A stretch of 64,000 bases of DNA, taken from Pseudomonas helleri (GTDB lineage: Bacteria; Pseudomonadota; Gammaproteobacteria; Pseudomonadales; Pseudomonadaceae). Where the stretch lies: contig NZ_JYLD01000001.1 in the NCBI RefSeq assembly GCF_001043025.1, positions 372,001 through 436,000 of the forward strand, given 5' to 3'. The position numbers were made by a program, and so were the translations under genes. Under the pieces are notes generated by a model. The model was not told the DNA's origin, ran no database searches, and was given only the letters and a program-made list of their open reading frames with translations. Below are positions 39,792-47,639 of the stretch, piece after piece (position 1 is the first letter of the stretch; each line of letters starts with the position of its first letter).

Positions 39792-41198
39792 ATGTCGAAG
39801 TCGGTTCAACTCATCAAAGATCATGACGTTAAATGGATTGATCTGCGCTTCACTGACACCAAGGGCACACAACATCACGTGACCATGCCGGCCCGTGATG
39901 CGTTGGACGAAGACTTCTTCACCGACGGCAAAATGTTCGACGGTTCCTCCATTGCTGGCTGGAAAGGCATCGAAGCGTCCGACATGATCCTGCTGCCAGA
40001 CGACAGCACGGCTGTTCTGGACCCGTTCACCGAGCAGCCTACGCTGATCCTGGTGTGCGACATCATCGAACCTTCGAGCATGCAGGGTTACGACCGTGAC
40101 CCACGTGCAATCGCCAAGCGCGCTGAAGAGCACCTGAAAGCGACCGGCATCGGCGACACCGTATTCGCTGGCCCGGAGCCAGAGTTCTTCATCTTTGACT
40201 CGGTTAAATTCAAGTCGGACATTTCCGGCTCGATGTTCAAAATCTACTCCGAGCAAGGTTCTTGGATGTCCGACCAGGACATCGAAGGCGGCAACAAAGG
40301 TCACCGTCCAGGCGTTAAAGGCGGCTACTTCCCGGTGCCACCGTTCGACCACGACCACGAAATCCGTACCTCCATGTGCAGCGCATTGGAAGAAATGGGC
40401 CTGACCGTTGAAGTTCACCACCACGAAGTGGCGACTGCCGGCCAGAACGAAATCGGCGTCAAGTTCAACACCCTGGTGAAGAAAGCCGACGAAACCCAGA
40501 CCCTGAAATACGTCGTGCACAACGTTGCCGATGCATACGGCCGCACCGCGACCTTCATGCCTAAGCCTCTGTATGGCGATAACGGCTCGGGCATGCACGT
40601 TCACATGTCCATCTGGAAAGATGGCAAGAACACCTTCGCAGGCGAAGGCTATGCCGGCCTGTCCGACACCGCTCTGTACTTCATCGGCGGCATCATCAAG
40701 CACGGTAAGGCCCTGAACGGCTTCACCAACCCGGCAACCAACTCCTACAAGCGTCTGGTTCCAGGCTTCGAAGCCCCAGTAATGCTGGCTTACTCGGCGC
40801 GTAACCGCTCCGCTTCGATCCGTATTCCTTACGTGTCCAGCCCTAAGGCTCGCCGTATCGAAGCACGTTTCCCGGACCCGGCTGCCAACCCGTACCTGTG
40901 CTTCGCTGCACTGCTGATGGCTGGCCTGGACGGCATCCAGAACAAGATCCACCCTGGCGATGCTGCTGACAAAAACCTGTATGACCTGCCGCCAGAAGAG
41001 GCCAAGCAGATCCCACAAGTGTGCGGCAGCCTGAAAGAAGCCCTGGAAGAGCTGGACAAAGGTCGTGCGTTCCTGACCAAAGGCGGCGTTTTCAGCGACG
41101 ACTTCATCGACGCTTACATCGCCCTGAAAAGCGAAGAAGAAATCAAAGTACGTACCTTCGTACACCCACTGGAATACGAGCTGTACTACAGCTGCTAA
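39792..41198 (+). CDS. glnA: Glutamine synthetase type I
   Basis: Assimilates ammonia into glutamine with ATP. The protein is 468 residues. Active-site motifs are [13 protein letters not shown] near residue 49, PEPEFFIFD near 130, [18 protein letters not shown] near 166, and [10 protein letters not shown] near residue 265. Tyr397 in NLYDLPPEE is the site of adenylylation by GlnE. The gene is driven by a -24/-12 promoter with an NtrC box and ends at a strong terminator, and ntrBC follow three kilobases on. Confidence 0.98.
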   Translation: MSKSVQLIKDHDVKWIDLRFTDTKGTQHHVTMPARDALDEDFFTDGKMFDGSSIAGWKGIEASDMILLPDDSTAVLDPFTEQPTLILVCDIIEPSSMQGYDRDPRAIAKRAEEHLKATGIGDTVFAGPEPEFFIFDSVKFKSDISGSMFKIYSEQGSWMSDQDIEGGNKGHRPGVKGGYFPVPPFDHDHEIRTSMCSALEEMGLTVEVHHHEVATAGQNEIGVKFNTLVKKADETQTLKYVVHNVADAYGRTATFMPKPLYGDNGSGMHVHMSIWKDGKNTFAGEGYAGLSDTALYFIGGIIKHGKALNGFTNPATNSYKRLVPGFEAPVMLAYSARNRSASIRIPYVSSPKARRIEARFPDPAANPYLCFAALLMAGLDGIQNKIHPGDAADKNLYDLPPEEAKQIPQVCGSLKEALEELDKGRAFLTKGGVFSDDFIDAYIALKSEEEIKVRTFVHPLEYELYYSC

Positions 41199-41230
41199 TC
41201 CAGACTCACCCGCGCTAGCGGCGTGATGTG

Positions 41231-41257
41231 AAAGGCCTCCTTCGGGAGGCCTTTTTT
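41231..41257 (+). terminator. Terminator of glnA
   Basis: AAAGGCCTCC, loop TTCG, and the exact complement followed by a T-run. Confidence 0.93.
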
Positions 41258-41371
41258 ATGCGAAACGTCTTACGGCAATACGCGCAAACTCGCAGAACAT
41301 ATCTCCTGCGCCTGACAGCCACTTTAGAGCGCGATCTGTAGTTTGAGGCAACTCACCCTACGGACGCCGAC

Positions 41372-41791
41372 ATGACGCTCACTCTTAAAATAAAAGCCCT
41401 GCTGCTATCACTGGCCTGCCTGACGTTGTTGGGATGCACCAGCAAAACGCCTGGCGTCACAGTCGAGCAATTGATCAAAACCAGTGAATCCTGGGATGGT
41501 GCACCTTACGCCCCCTATCCTCTTGGCCCGCCTGAAATCACCGTTCTCAAAATCATCATCCCGGCCAACACTGCACTCGGTTGGCACACGCACCCCATGC
41601 CCAACGTGGCTTACGTGCTGTCGGGCGAACTATTTGTAGAAACCCGGGACGGCAAACACAAATTGTTGCTCAAGCCCGGCCAGGTGTTGCCCGAAGTGGT
41701 GCAAACAGAACATCGCGGAACCAGCGGTAACCAGCCCGTTGAGCTGATCGTGTTCTATGCGGGCGGTAAGGGCATGCCACTGTCGCAGTAA
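41372..41791 (+). CDS. Cupin-domain lipoprotein
   Basis: A 139-residue protein. The signal peptide has the lipobox LTLLGC, lipidated at Cys22. The cupin barrel has the metal-ligand pattern GWHTHPMPNVAYVLSGE (residues 70-86), with two His and Glu, and a second partial motif near residue 110. It probably sits in the periplasm facing a membrane. Substrate unknown. It precedes the DUF4124 gene by eight bases. Confidence 0.85.
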   Translation: MTLTLKIKALLLSLACLTLLGCTSKTPGVTVEQLIKTSESWDGAPYAPYPLGPPEITVLKIIIPANTALGWHTHPMPNVAYVLSGELFVETRDGKHKLLLKPGQVLPEVVQTEHRGTSGNQPVELIVFYAGGKGMPLSQ

Positions 41792-41798
41792 TCGGCTG

Positions 41799-42131
41799 GT
41801 GCGCTACTTTTTTATAAGCCTCTGCGTGCTCGCGCTGCCCGCGAGCGCGCAGGTGTACAAACACCTCGACGATCACGGCACGACTCACTACAGCAACACT
41901 CCTCATGAGCCGTCCAACAACACGCCGATGACACTGGCACCCCTTAACCGCCAGCCTGCTGTGGCAATTATCCCCGTCAACAATCCACAACACCTGCTGC
42001 CCGAGCAAGAGCCCGCTGGTAGTTTTCCAACTGCCACACCCCCGCCTCCTCCCCCCCCGCAAACCCGAACATCGGCGCTTTTGAGAGAAACTGAATCTAT
42101 TCAGCCAAGTTGCACTATATTGGTGCAATAG
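41799..42131 (+). CDS. DUF4124-domain secreted protein
   Basis: A 110-residue protein with a signal peptide (VRYFFISLCVLALPASA) and a DUF4124 core VYKHLDDHGTTHYSNTP (about residues 19-35). A proline-rich stretch (PPPPPPP) follows. The start is GTG at 41799, eight bases after the cupin gene. DUF4124 proteins often precede ntrB in Pseudomonas; function unknown. Its last codons overlap the NtrC site of ntrBC. Confidence 0.82.
   Translation: MRYFFISLCVLALPASAQVYKHLDDHGTTHYSNTPHEPSNNTPMTLAPLNRQPAVAIIPVNNPQHLLPEQEPAGSFPTATPPPPPPPQTRTSALLRETESIQPSCTILVQ
42111..42127 (+). promoter_or_regulatory. NtrC-binding site upstream of ntrBC
   Basis: TGCACTATATTGGTGCA has both half-sites TGCAC and GTGCA intact and differs from the consensus only in the centre. 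It lies inside the last codons of the DUF4124 gene, about 140 bases upstream of the -24/-12 element. Confidence 0.85.
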
Positions 42132-42252
42132 CTGCGCGATGACGCCGTTACCAGCCCACTTTGGTTCAAAAAGCCTCATTGACCGAGCCGGTACGCGATC
42201 CAGACGGCCTCCAAGTCCTTATTTCAGGCAATTAGCGCTTCTTTTCGGAGCC

Positions 42253-42270
42253 TTGGTTTGTTTTTTGCAT
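42253..42270 (+). promoter_or_regulatory. Candidate sigma-54 promoter of ntrBC
   Basis: TTGGTTTGTTTTTTGCA has GG and GC ten bases apart and a good -12 box TTGC; the -24 half is weaker. It lies 49 bases before the ntrB ATG and below an NtrC site, so the ntrBC pair is probably autoregulated. Confidence 0.6.
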
Positions 42271-42318
42271 TTTCCTTGCACCAGCGCCTCACCCGCGCAC
42301 GCAATCCGGGATCGGCCC

Positions 42319-43404
42319 ATGACCATCAGTGATGCCCTGCACCGACTGTTACTCGACAACCTGACCACCGCCACGTTGTTACTCAATGACGCTCTGCGTC
42401 TTGAGTACATGAACCCGGCGGCGGAAATGCTGCTGGCCATCAGTGGGCAGCGCAGCCATGGGCAATTCATCAGCGAACTGTTCACCGAGACCACCGAGGC
42501 CCTGCAATCGCTGCGTCTGGCGGTTGAGCAAGCGCACCCGTTTACCAAACGAGAAGCGCTGCTGACCTCTGCCACCGGCCAGACCCTGACCGTCGATTAC
42601 GCGGTCACGCCAATCTTGAGCACGGCGGGCACCATGCTGCTGCTCGAAGTGCACCCACGCGACCGGCTGCTGCGCATCACCAAAGAGGAAGCGCAGTTGT
42701 CCAAGCAAGAAACCAGCAAGATGCTGGTGCGCGGTCTGGCTCACGAAATCAAAAACCCGCTGGGCGGCATTCGCGGCGCGGCGCAATTGTTGGCGCGCCA
42801 GCTGCCCGATGAAAACCTGCGCGACTACACCAACGTCATCATCGAAGAAGCCGACCGCCTGCGTAACCTGGTGGACCGCATGCTGGGCTCCAACAAGCTA
42901 CCGTCGCTGGCCATGACCAACGTGCACGAAGTGCTCGAACGCGTGTGCAATCTGGTCGAAGCCGAGACCCAGGGCGACATCACGCTGGTGCGCGATTACG
43001 ACCCGAGCCTGCCTGACCTGCTAATCGACCGTGAACAGATGATCCAGGCCGTGCTCAATATTGTGCGCAACGCGATGCAGGCCATCAGCGCTCAAAACGA
43101 GCTGCGCCTGGGCCGCATCACCTTGCGGACCCGGGCCATGCGCCAGTTCACCATCGGCCATGTACGCCACCGGCTGGTGACCAAAATTGAAATCATCGAC
43201 AACGGCCCGGGCATCCCGCCTGAGCTGCACGACACCCTCTTCTTTCCGATGGTCAGCGGACGCCCGGATGGCACCGGGCTGGGCCTTGCCATCACCCAGA
43301 ACATCATTAGTCAGCACCAGGGATTGATCGAGTGTGAAAGCCAGCCTGGCCACACACTCTTCTCGATCTTTCTACCACTGGAACAAGGAGCCGCATCGAC
43401 ATGA
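42319..43404 (+). CDS. glnL: Nitrogen sensor histidine kinase NtrB
   Basis: A 361-residue soluble kinase/phosphatase. An N-terminal PAS-like domain (to about 120) is followed by the His-box RGLAHEIKNPLGGIRGAAQLL near residue 138, and an ATPase domain with NIVRNAMQAI, DNGPGIPPEL and GTGLGLAI. It phosphorylates NtrC under nitrogen limitation and is switched to a phosphatase by PII. The ATG at 42319 gives the family length. It overlaps ntrC by four bases. Confidence 0.96.
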   Translation: MTISDALHRLLLDNLTTATLLLNDALRLEYMNPAAEMLLAISGQRSHGQFISELFTETTEALQSLRLAVEQAHPFTKREALLTSATGQTLTVDYAVTPILSTAGTMLLLEVHPRDRLLRITKEEAQLSKQETSKMLVRGLAHEIKNPLGGIRGAAQLLARQLPDENLRDYTNVIIEEADRLRNLVDRMLGSNKLPSLAMTNVHEVLERVCNLVEAETQGDITLVRDYDPSLPDLLIDREQMIQAVLNIVRNAMQAISAQNELRLGRITLRTRAMRQFTIGHVRHRLVTKIEIIDNGPGIPPELHDTLFFPMVSGRPDGTGLGLAITQNIISQHQGLIECESQPGHTLFSIFLPLEQGAAST

Positions 43405-44834
43405 GCCGAAGTGAAACCGTGTGGATCGTCGACGACGACCGTTCAATCCGTTGGGTCCTGGAAAAAGCCTTGCAACAGGAAGGCATGACCACGCAGAGCT
43501 TCGACAGCGCCGATGGGGTGATGAGCCGTCTGGCTCGTCAGCAGCCGGACGTGATCATTTCTGACATCCGCATGCCGGGCGCCAGTGGCCTCGACCTGCT
43601 GGCCAAGATCCGCGCACAGCATCCGCGCCTGCCCGTGATCATCATGACCGCGCATTCCGACCTGGACAGCGCTGTCGCCTCTTATCAGGGCGGCGCGTTT
43701 GAATACCTGCCCAAGCCGTTTGACGTTGACGAGGCCGTGTCGCTGGTCAAGCGTGCCAATCAGCACGCCCAGGAGCAACAAGGCCTGGCCGTAGCGCCCG
43801 CAGCGGCCCCCACCCCCGAGATCATTGGCGAAGCGCCGGCGATGCAGGAGGTGTTTCGCGCCATTGGTCGCCTCAGTCACTCCAACATCACCGTGCTGAT
43901 AAACGGCGAATCCGGCACCGGTAAAGAGCTGGTCGCCCACGCCCTGCATCGCCACAGCCCGCGGGCGGCTTCGCCCTTTATTGCGTTGAACATGGCGGCG
44001 ATCCCCAAGGACCTGATGGAGTCCGAGCTGTTCGGCCACGAAAAAGGCGCCTTCACCGGTGCGGCCAACCTGCGTCGCGGGCGCTTTGAACAAGCCGACG
44101 GCGGTACGTTGTTCCTCGACGAAATCGGCGACATGCCAGCCGACACTCAGACGCGCCTGCTGCGCGTGCTGGCCGATGGCGAGTTCTACCGGGTGGGCGG
44201 GCATATTCCGGTCAAGGTCGACGTGCGCATCATTGCCGCGACCCATCAGAACCTCGAAACCCTGGTGCAGGCCGGCAAGTTCCGTGAAGACTTGTTCCAC
44301 CGCCTGAACGTCATCCGCATCCATATTCCGCGTTTGTCAGATCGTCGCGAAGACATCCCGACGCTGGCGCGGCACTTTCTCAGCAGCGCGGCGCAAGAGC
44401 TGTCGGTCGAGCCAAAACTGCTGAAAGCCGAAACCGAGCAATACCTGCGCAACCTCCCGTGGCCAGGCAACGTGCGCCAGCTCGAAAACACCTGCCGCTG
44501 GATCACGGTAATGGCTTCGGGCCGCGAAGTGCACATCAGCGACTTGCCCCCCGAGTTGCTGAACCTGCATCAAGACGCGTCGCCGGTGACCAACTGGGAG
44601 CAAGCGTTGCGTCAATGGGCCGATCAGGCGCTGGGCCGTGGCCAGTCGAGCCTGCTCGACAGCGCGGTGCCGACCTTTGAGCGCATCATGATCGAGACAG
44701 CCCTCAAACACACCGCTGGCCGCCGCCGCGATGCCGCCGTGTTGCTGGGCTGGGGCCGCAACACCCTGACCCGTAAGATCAAAGAGCTGGGCATGAAAAT
44801 CGACGGCGACGAGGATGACGGCGACGACGCTTAA
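43401..44834 (+). CDS. glnG: Nitrogen response regulator NtrC
   Basis: A 477-residue sigma-54 activator. The receiver domain has DDDRSIR near residue 11 and the phosphorylated Asp in VIISDIRMPG near residue 54. The AAA+ domain has Walker A GESGTGKELVAHALH near residue 172 and the sigma-54-contacting GAFTGA near residue 220. A C-terminal Fis-type helix-turn-helix ends the protein (GWGRNTLTRKIKELGM). The ATG overlaps the ntrB stop. It should act on the glnA, ntrBC and nrsZ promoters in this window. Confidence 0.97.
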   Translation: MSRSETVWIVDDDRSIRWVLEKALQQEGMTTQSFDSADGVMSRLARQQPDVIISDIRMPGASGLDLLAKIRAQHPRLPVIIMTAHSDLDSAVASYQGGAFEYLPKPFDVDEAVSLVKRANQHAQEQQGLAVAPAAAPTPEIIGEAPAMQEVFRAIGRLSHSNITVLINGESGTGKELVAHALHRHSPRAASPFIALNMAAIPKDLMESELFGHEKGAFTGAANLRRGRFEQADGGTLFLDEIGDMPADTQTRLLRVLADGEFYRVGGHIPVKVDVRIIAATHQNLETLVQAGKFREDLFHRLNVIRIHIPRLSDRREDIPTLARHFLSSAAQELSVEPKLLKAETEQYLRNLPWPGNVRQLENTCRWITVMASGREVHISDLPPELLNLHQDASPVTNWEQALRQWADQALGRGQSSLLDSAVPTFERIMIETALKHTAGRRRDAAVLLGWGRNTLTRKIKELGMKIDGDEDDGDDA

Positions 44835-44845
44835 ACGCCGTTAAC

Positions 44846-44913
44846 TGTAGGAGCGAGCTTGCCTCGCGATCTTTTGATCTTTTAAAAGATCGCGAGACAA
44901 GCTCGCTCCTACA
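44846..44913. repeat. REP palindrome pair, family B
   Basis: TGTAGGAGCGAGCTTGCCTC and complement directly after ntrC. Confidence 0.92.
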
Positions 44914-45017
44914 TGTTTATGAACACCGCACCACTCGTATGCATCTCGCCCCACTTCTGTGCACTGCATACCCCAAAGCCTCTAACCTGCTGCACACATC
45001 ACACCCGCCCCACACAC

Positions 45018-45042
45018 AAAAGCCCCGGATTCCGGGGATTTT
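45018..45042 (+). terminator. Terminator between ntrC and nrsZ
   Basis: AAAAGCCCCGGATTCCGGGG followed by ATTTT, a GC-rich hairpin with a short T-run. It would separate ntrC transcription from the small RNA promoter. The stretch 44914-45079 holds no gene; two TGCAC half-sites (44960 and 44991) could be NtrC contacts for the downstream promoter. Confidence 0.7.
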
Positions 45043-45079
45043 GCGTCTATGCAAAGAAAATAACAGCCAAAAAACAAAA

Positions 45080-45096
45080 CTGGCACGCGCCCTGCA
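45080..45096 (+). promoter_or_regulatory. Sigma-54 (-24/-12) promoter of nrsZ
   Basis: CTGGCACGCGCCCTGCA matches TGGCACG-N4-TTGC almost perfectly, with GG and GC ten bases apart. Predicted start near 45107. It is the best -24/-12 match in the window and lies just before a modular non-coding gene. Confidence 0.88.
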
Positions 45097-45106
45097 ATAA
45101 CCCTGT

Positions 45107-45338
45107 TACCTAAGCAACACCGGTTTAGGGGACCTTGGTACAGGCAGGCCAGGACTCCCCACTTTTACACCGCAGCCTTGATGCCATCTGCATCAACGCG
45201 CACAACGCTTTTAGGGAACCCGGTACAGGCAGGCCGGGACTCCCTTCTTTTACACCACAGCCTTGATGCCACCCGCATCAACGCGCTCAACGCTTTTGGG
45301 GAGCCTGGTACAGGCAGGCCGGGACTCCCTCTTTTATT
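45107..45338 (+). ncRNA. nrsZ: NrsZ-like nitrogen-regulated small RNA
   Basis: About 230 nucleotides with no credible open frame. Three hairpin modules repeat every 84-86 bases: 45128-45160, 45214-45244 and 45298-45329. Each has the same loop TACAGGCAGG inside a GGGA...TCCC stem, and the last is followed by CTCTTTTATT as terminator. Smaller inverted repeats (TTGATGC and GCATCAA) lie between modules. NrsZ in P. aeruginosa is a sRNA of similar length downstream of ntrC, transcribed by sigma-54/NtrC and processed into short stem-loop units (from memory); position, promoter, length and modularity all agree here. The regulated targets in this organism are unknown. Confidence 0.85.
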
Positions 45339-45774
45339 ACTCTTGCAGGTTCACCTGCAGCCGCCAGCGCCCATCCTGCGGCGCACCGGCCCAGTCGCCC
45401 TTCAAGGCGCGGGCCGCCACCAGGGTCAACATCACGCCCGCATCGGTGCGACTCACCCGCCAGTTCACATCCCTACCGTTCACCTTAAGCTGGCCGTTTT
45501 GCGGCTGGCCCTTGGCCGCGAATAACAGCCCGAGGGTGCCATCCACCCATTCGCCGTGCAGCTTGGGCTCGTGGTTAAACCACACCACCAACCCCTGCGG
45601 CTGGACCTCTATCTGCTGCAGCTCAGTCGGCTCAGGCATCGTCAAACGGCCGATCATCATCCCGATCATCACACCGACTATCGCCAAAGAACCTAAAACC
45701 CGTGGCCATAGTTTCGGCCTTGGGTCCTCTTCAGGCGTAGAATGCTGCCCATCTTTATATTCGGAGCCGTGCAT
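45337..45774 (-). CDS. Conserved membrane-anchored hypothetical protein
   Basis: A 145-residue protein with a single membrane segment (VLGSLAIVGVMIGMMIGRL, residues 26-44) and a beta-rich C-terminal domain of about 95 residues. I do not recognise a domain. The same arrangement, next to trmL and the small RNA, occurs in P. aeruginosa as I recall. Its ATG interlocks with the trmL ATG on the other strand, and its stop codon lies in the nrsZ terminator T-run. No other in-frame start is available. Confidence 0.8.
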   Translation of the reverse strand: MHGSEYKDGQHSTPEEDPRPKLWPRVLGSLAIVGVMIGMMIGRLTMPEPTELQQIEVQPQGLVVWFNHEPKLHGEWVDGTLGLLFAAKGQPQNGQLKVNGRDVNWRVSRTDAGVMLTLVAARALKGDWAGAPQDGRWRLQVNLQE

Positions 45775-46228
45775 GTTTCACGTCATCCTTTTTCAACCAG
45801 AAATTCCGCCGAATACCGGCAACATTATCAGGCTCTGCGCCAACAGCGGCTGCCACCTGCACTTGATCGAGCCTATCGGTTTTGAGCTGGACGACAAGCG
45901 CTTGCGCCGGGCAGGTCTGGATTATCACGAATACGCGCCGCTCAAGCGCCATGCCGACCTGGCCAGTTGCCTGGAAAGCCTGGGCCATCCACGCCTGTTC
46001 GCTTTTACCACCAAAGGCTCGCGGCCGTTCCACGATGTGCAGTTTGCTGAAGGCGACGCCTTTATCTTCGGCCCTGAAAGCCGTGGCCTGCCGCCTGAGG
46101 TGCTCGACGCACAAGACAGCGATCACCGCCTGCGCCTGCCCATGCGCGAAGGCTGCCGCAGCCTGAACCTGTCCAACACCGTGGCTGTGGCCGTTTACGA
46201 AGCCTGGCGCCAGTTGGGGTTTAAGTAG
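45773..46228 (+). CDS. trmL: tRNA (cytidine/uridine-34 2'-O)-methyltransferase
   Basis: A 151-residue SPOUT methyltransferase that modifies the wobble base of leucine tRNAs. Conserved stretches are NTGNIIRLCANSG near residue 14, FIFGPESRGLP near residue 97 and LPMREGCRSLNLSNTVAVAVYE (about residues 122-143), which form the knotted SAM site. GGAG lies six bases before the ATG. Confidence 0.95.
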   Translation: MFHVILFQPEIPPNTGNIIRLCANSGCHLHLIEPIGFELDDKRLRRAGLDYHEYAPLKRHADLASCLESLGHPRLFAFTTKGSRPFHDVQFAEGDAFIFGPESRGLPPEVLDAQDSDHRLRLPMREGCRSLNLSNTVAVAVYEAWRQLGFK

Positions 46229-46245
46229 CCGCGGATACAACGTTA

Positions 46246-46284
46246 CCCATAAAAAAAGCGCCATTCAGGCGCTTTTTTTATGGG
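46246..46284. terminator. Shared terminator of trmL and secB
   Basis: A perfect 17-base stem CCCATAAAAAAAGCGCC and complement around ATTCA, with T-runs in both directions. It ends the convergent genes trmL and secB. Confidence 0.95.
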
Positions 46285-46295
46285 CGGGGCGCTGT

Positions 46296-46781
46296 TTACT
46301 GAACAGTCGCGCTGCCTTCTTCTTGCATGCGCTGCAGCTCTTGGGCGTACAGAGCATCGAAGTTCACCGGAGCCAGCATCAACGCCGGGAACGAACCACG
46401 AACAACCAGGCTGTCCAGAGTTTCGCGGGCATACGGGAACAGCAGGTTCGGGCAGAACGCGCCCAGGGTGTGGCTCATCGAAGCTTGATCAAGGTTTTTG
46501 ATCAGGAAGATGCCAGCCTGCTGAACTTCAGCAATAAACGCCACTTCTTCAGCGTTTTTCACGGTGACCGACAAGGTCAGAACCACTTCAAAGAAGTCGC
46601 CTTCCAGTGGCTTTTGGCGGGTGTTGAGGTCCAAAGCAACGCTCGGCTCCCACTGCTGACGGAAGATGGCCGGGCTTTTCGGCGCTTCAAACGACAGGTC
46701 ACGTACGTAAATACGCTGCAGGGAGAATTGTGGAGCAGTGTCTTCGTCGCTAACAGCAGCGGTGTTCTGTTGGTCAGTCAT
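46296..46781 (-). CDS. secB: Protein-export chaperone SecB
   Basis: A 161-residue chaperone that keeps preproteins unfolded and hands them to SecA. Family landmarks are [16 protein letters not shown] near residue 20 and [15 protein letters not shown] near residue 106. The ATG at 46781 has AAGGA six bases upstream; a GTG immediately before it is less likely. It is the last gene of the unit rhodanese-grxC-secB. Confidence 0.97.
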   Translation of the reverse strand: MTDQQNTAAVSDEDTAPQFSLQRIYVRDLSFEAPKSPAIFRQQWEPSVALDLNTRQKPLEGDFFEVVLTLSVTVKNAEEVAFIAEVQQAGIFLIKNLDQASMSHTLGAFCPNLLFPYARETLDSLVVRGSFPALMLAPVNFDALYAQELQRMQEEGSATVQ

Positions 46782-46821
46782 CACAGATCCTTGATCATCT
46801 TGGGGCTTTAGAGAATGAGAG

Positions 46822-47076
46822 TCAGACGTTCAGCAGCGCATCCAATTTACCTGCGCGTTCGAGCGCAAACAGGTCATCGCATCCACCCACATGCCGCTCG
46901 CCGATCCAGATTTGCGGAACGGAGGTACGACCTGCCTTTTGGGTCATTTCTGCACGAACTTGAGGCTTGCCGTCGACTTTGATTTCTTCGAAGGCAACAC
47001 CCTTTTTCTCCAGCAAAGCCTTGGCTCGCATGCAGTAAGGGCAATAGTCGCTGGAATATACGATGACCTTGGACAT
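46822..47076 (-). CDS. grxC: Glutaredoxin 3
   Basis: An 84-residue thiol reductase with active site CPYC (residues 12-15) and the glutathione-binding TSVPQIWI and GGCDDL motifs. It reduces protein disulfides with glutathione. It lies between the rhodanese gene (2-base gap) and secB, the conserved order in gammaproteobacteria. Confidence 0.96.
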   Translation of the reverse strand: MSKVIVYSSDYCPYCMRAKALLEKKGVAFEEIKVDGKPQVRAEMTQKAGRTSVPQIWIGERHVGGCDDLFALERAGKLDALLNV

Positions 47077-47078
47077 AG

Positions 47079-47492
47079 TTACTTCACCACTGGGAGGTTA
47101 TCTGCACGCCAGGTCGCAATACCACCGGACAGCTTGGCGGCATTGTAGCCAGCCTTGAGCAGTTCGCGTGCGTGCGTGCCGGAGTGCTGGCCAGCTGCAT
47201 CCACCAGGATCAGGGTCTTGCCCTTGTGCTTGTCCAGTTCGGCAATGCGCGCCATCAGTTTGTCTTGCGGAATGTTCAGCGCACCCACAATGTGGCCGGC
47301 AGCAAAGTCTTTGGCCGGGCGAATATCAATCACCACGCCTTCGTCGCGATTGACCAGGCCGGTCAGTTCGCCGGTGCTGACGCTGCGGCCGCCGCGGCTC
47401 ACCTCATGGGCGATCAACAACGCCAACAAGATGACAAACGCGCCTACAAGCAGGTAGTGAGAAGTGGCAAATGCAATCAGGTGATCAACCAT
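47079..47492 (-). CDS. Membrane-anchored rhodanese-like protein without catalytic Cys
   Basis: A 137-residue protein with one membrane segment ([19 protein letters not shown], residues 13-31) and a cytoplasmic rhodanese domain ([20 protein letters not shown], about residues 53-71). The active-site loop reads [12 protein letters not shown], so the expected catalytic Cys is Asp98. The protein contains no Cys at all. It may bind rather than transfer sulfur. It heads the operon with grxC and secB and matches the YibN family. The ATG at 47492 starts it. Confidence 0.9.
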   Translation of the reverse strand: MVDHLIAFATSHYLLVGAFVILLALLIAHEVSRGGRSVSTGELTGLVNRDEGVVIDIRPAKDFAAGHIVGALNIPQDKLMARIAELDKHKGKTLILVDAAGQHSGTHARELLKAGYNAAKLSGGIATWRADNLPVVK

Positions 47493-47639
47493 CAGAAGGT
47501 TCCAGGGCGTGAAAATGTGGGCCAGTATACACAGGCACCATGGCCCGCCAAACCCCGCCCGGCGGTGACGCCACATGAACTTCGCTTTAAACTGCGCATC
47601 TTCTTGATACTTCTATTAACCACGCCACGAGTGGGATCT

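Noticed and set aside
45178..45525. Open frames through the small RNA repeats
   Set aside because: The repeats are hairpin modules behind a sigma-54 promoter; the frames have no ribosome-binding site and cross into the neighbouring gene.
47172..47639. Long upstream extension of gpmI
   Set aside because: The extension is antisense to the rhodanese gene and unlike gpmI; the ATG at 47640 gives the normal length.
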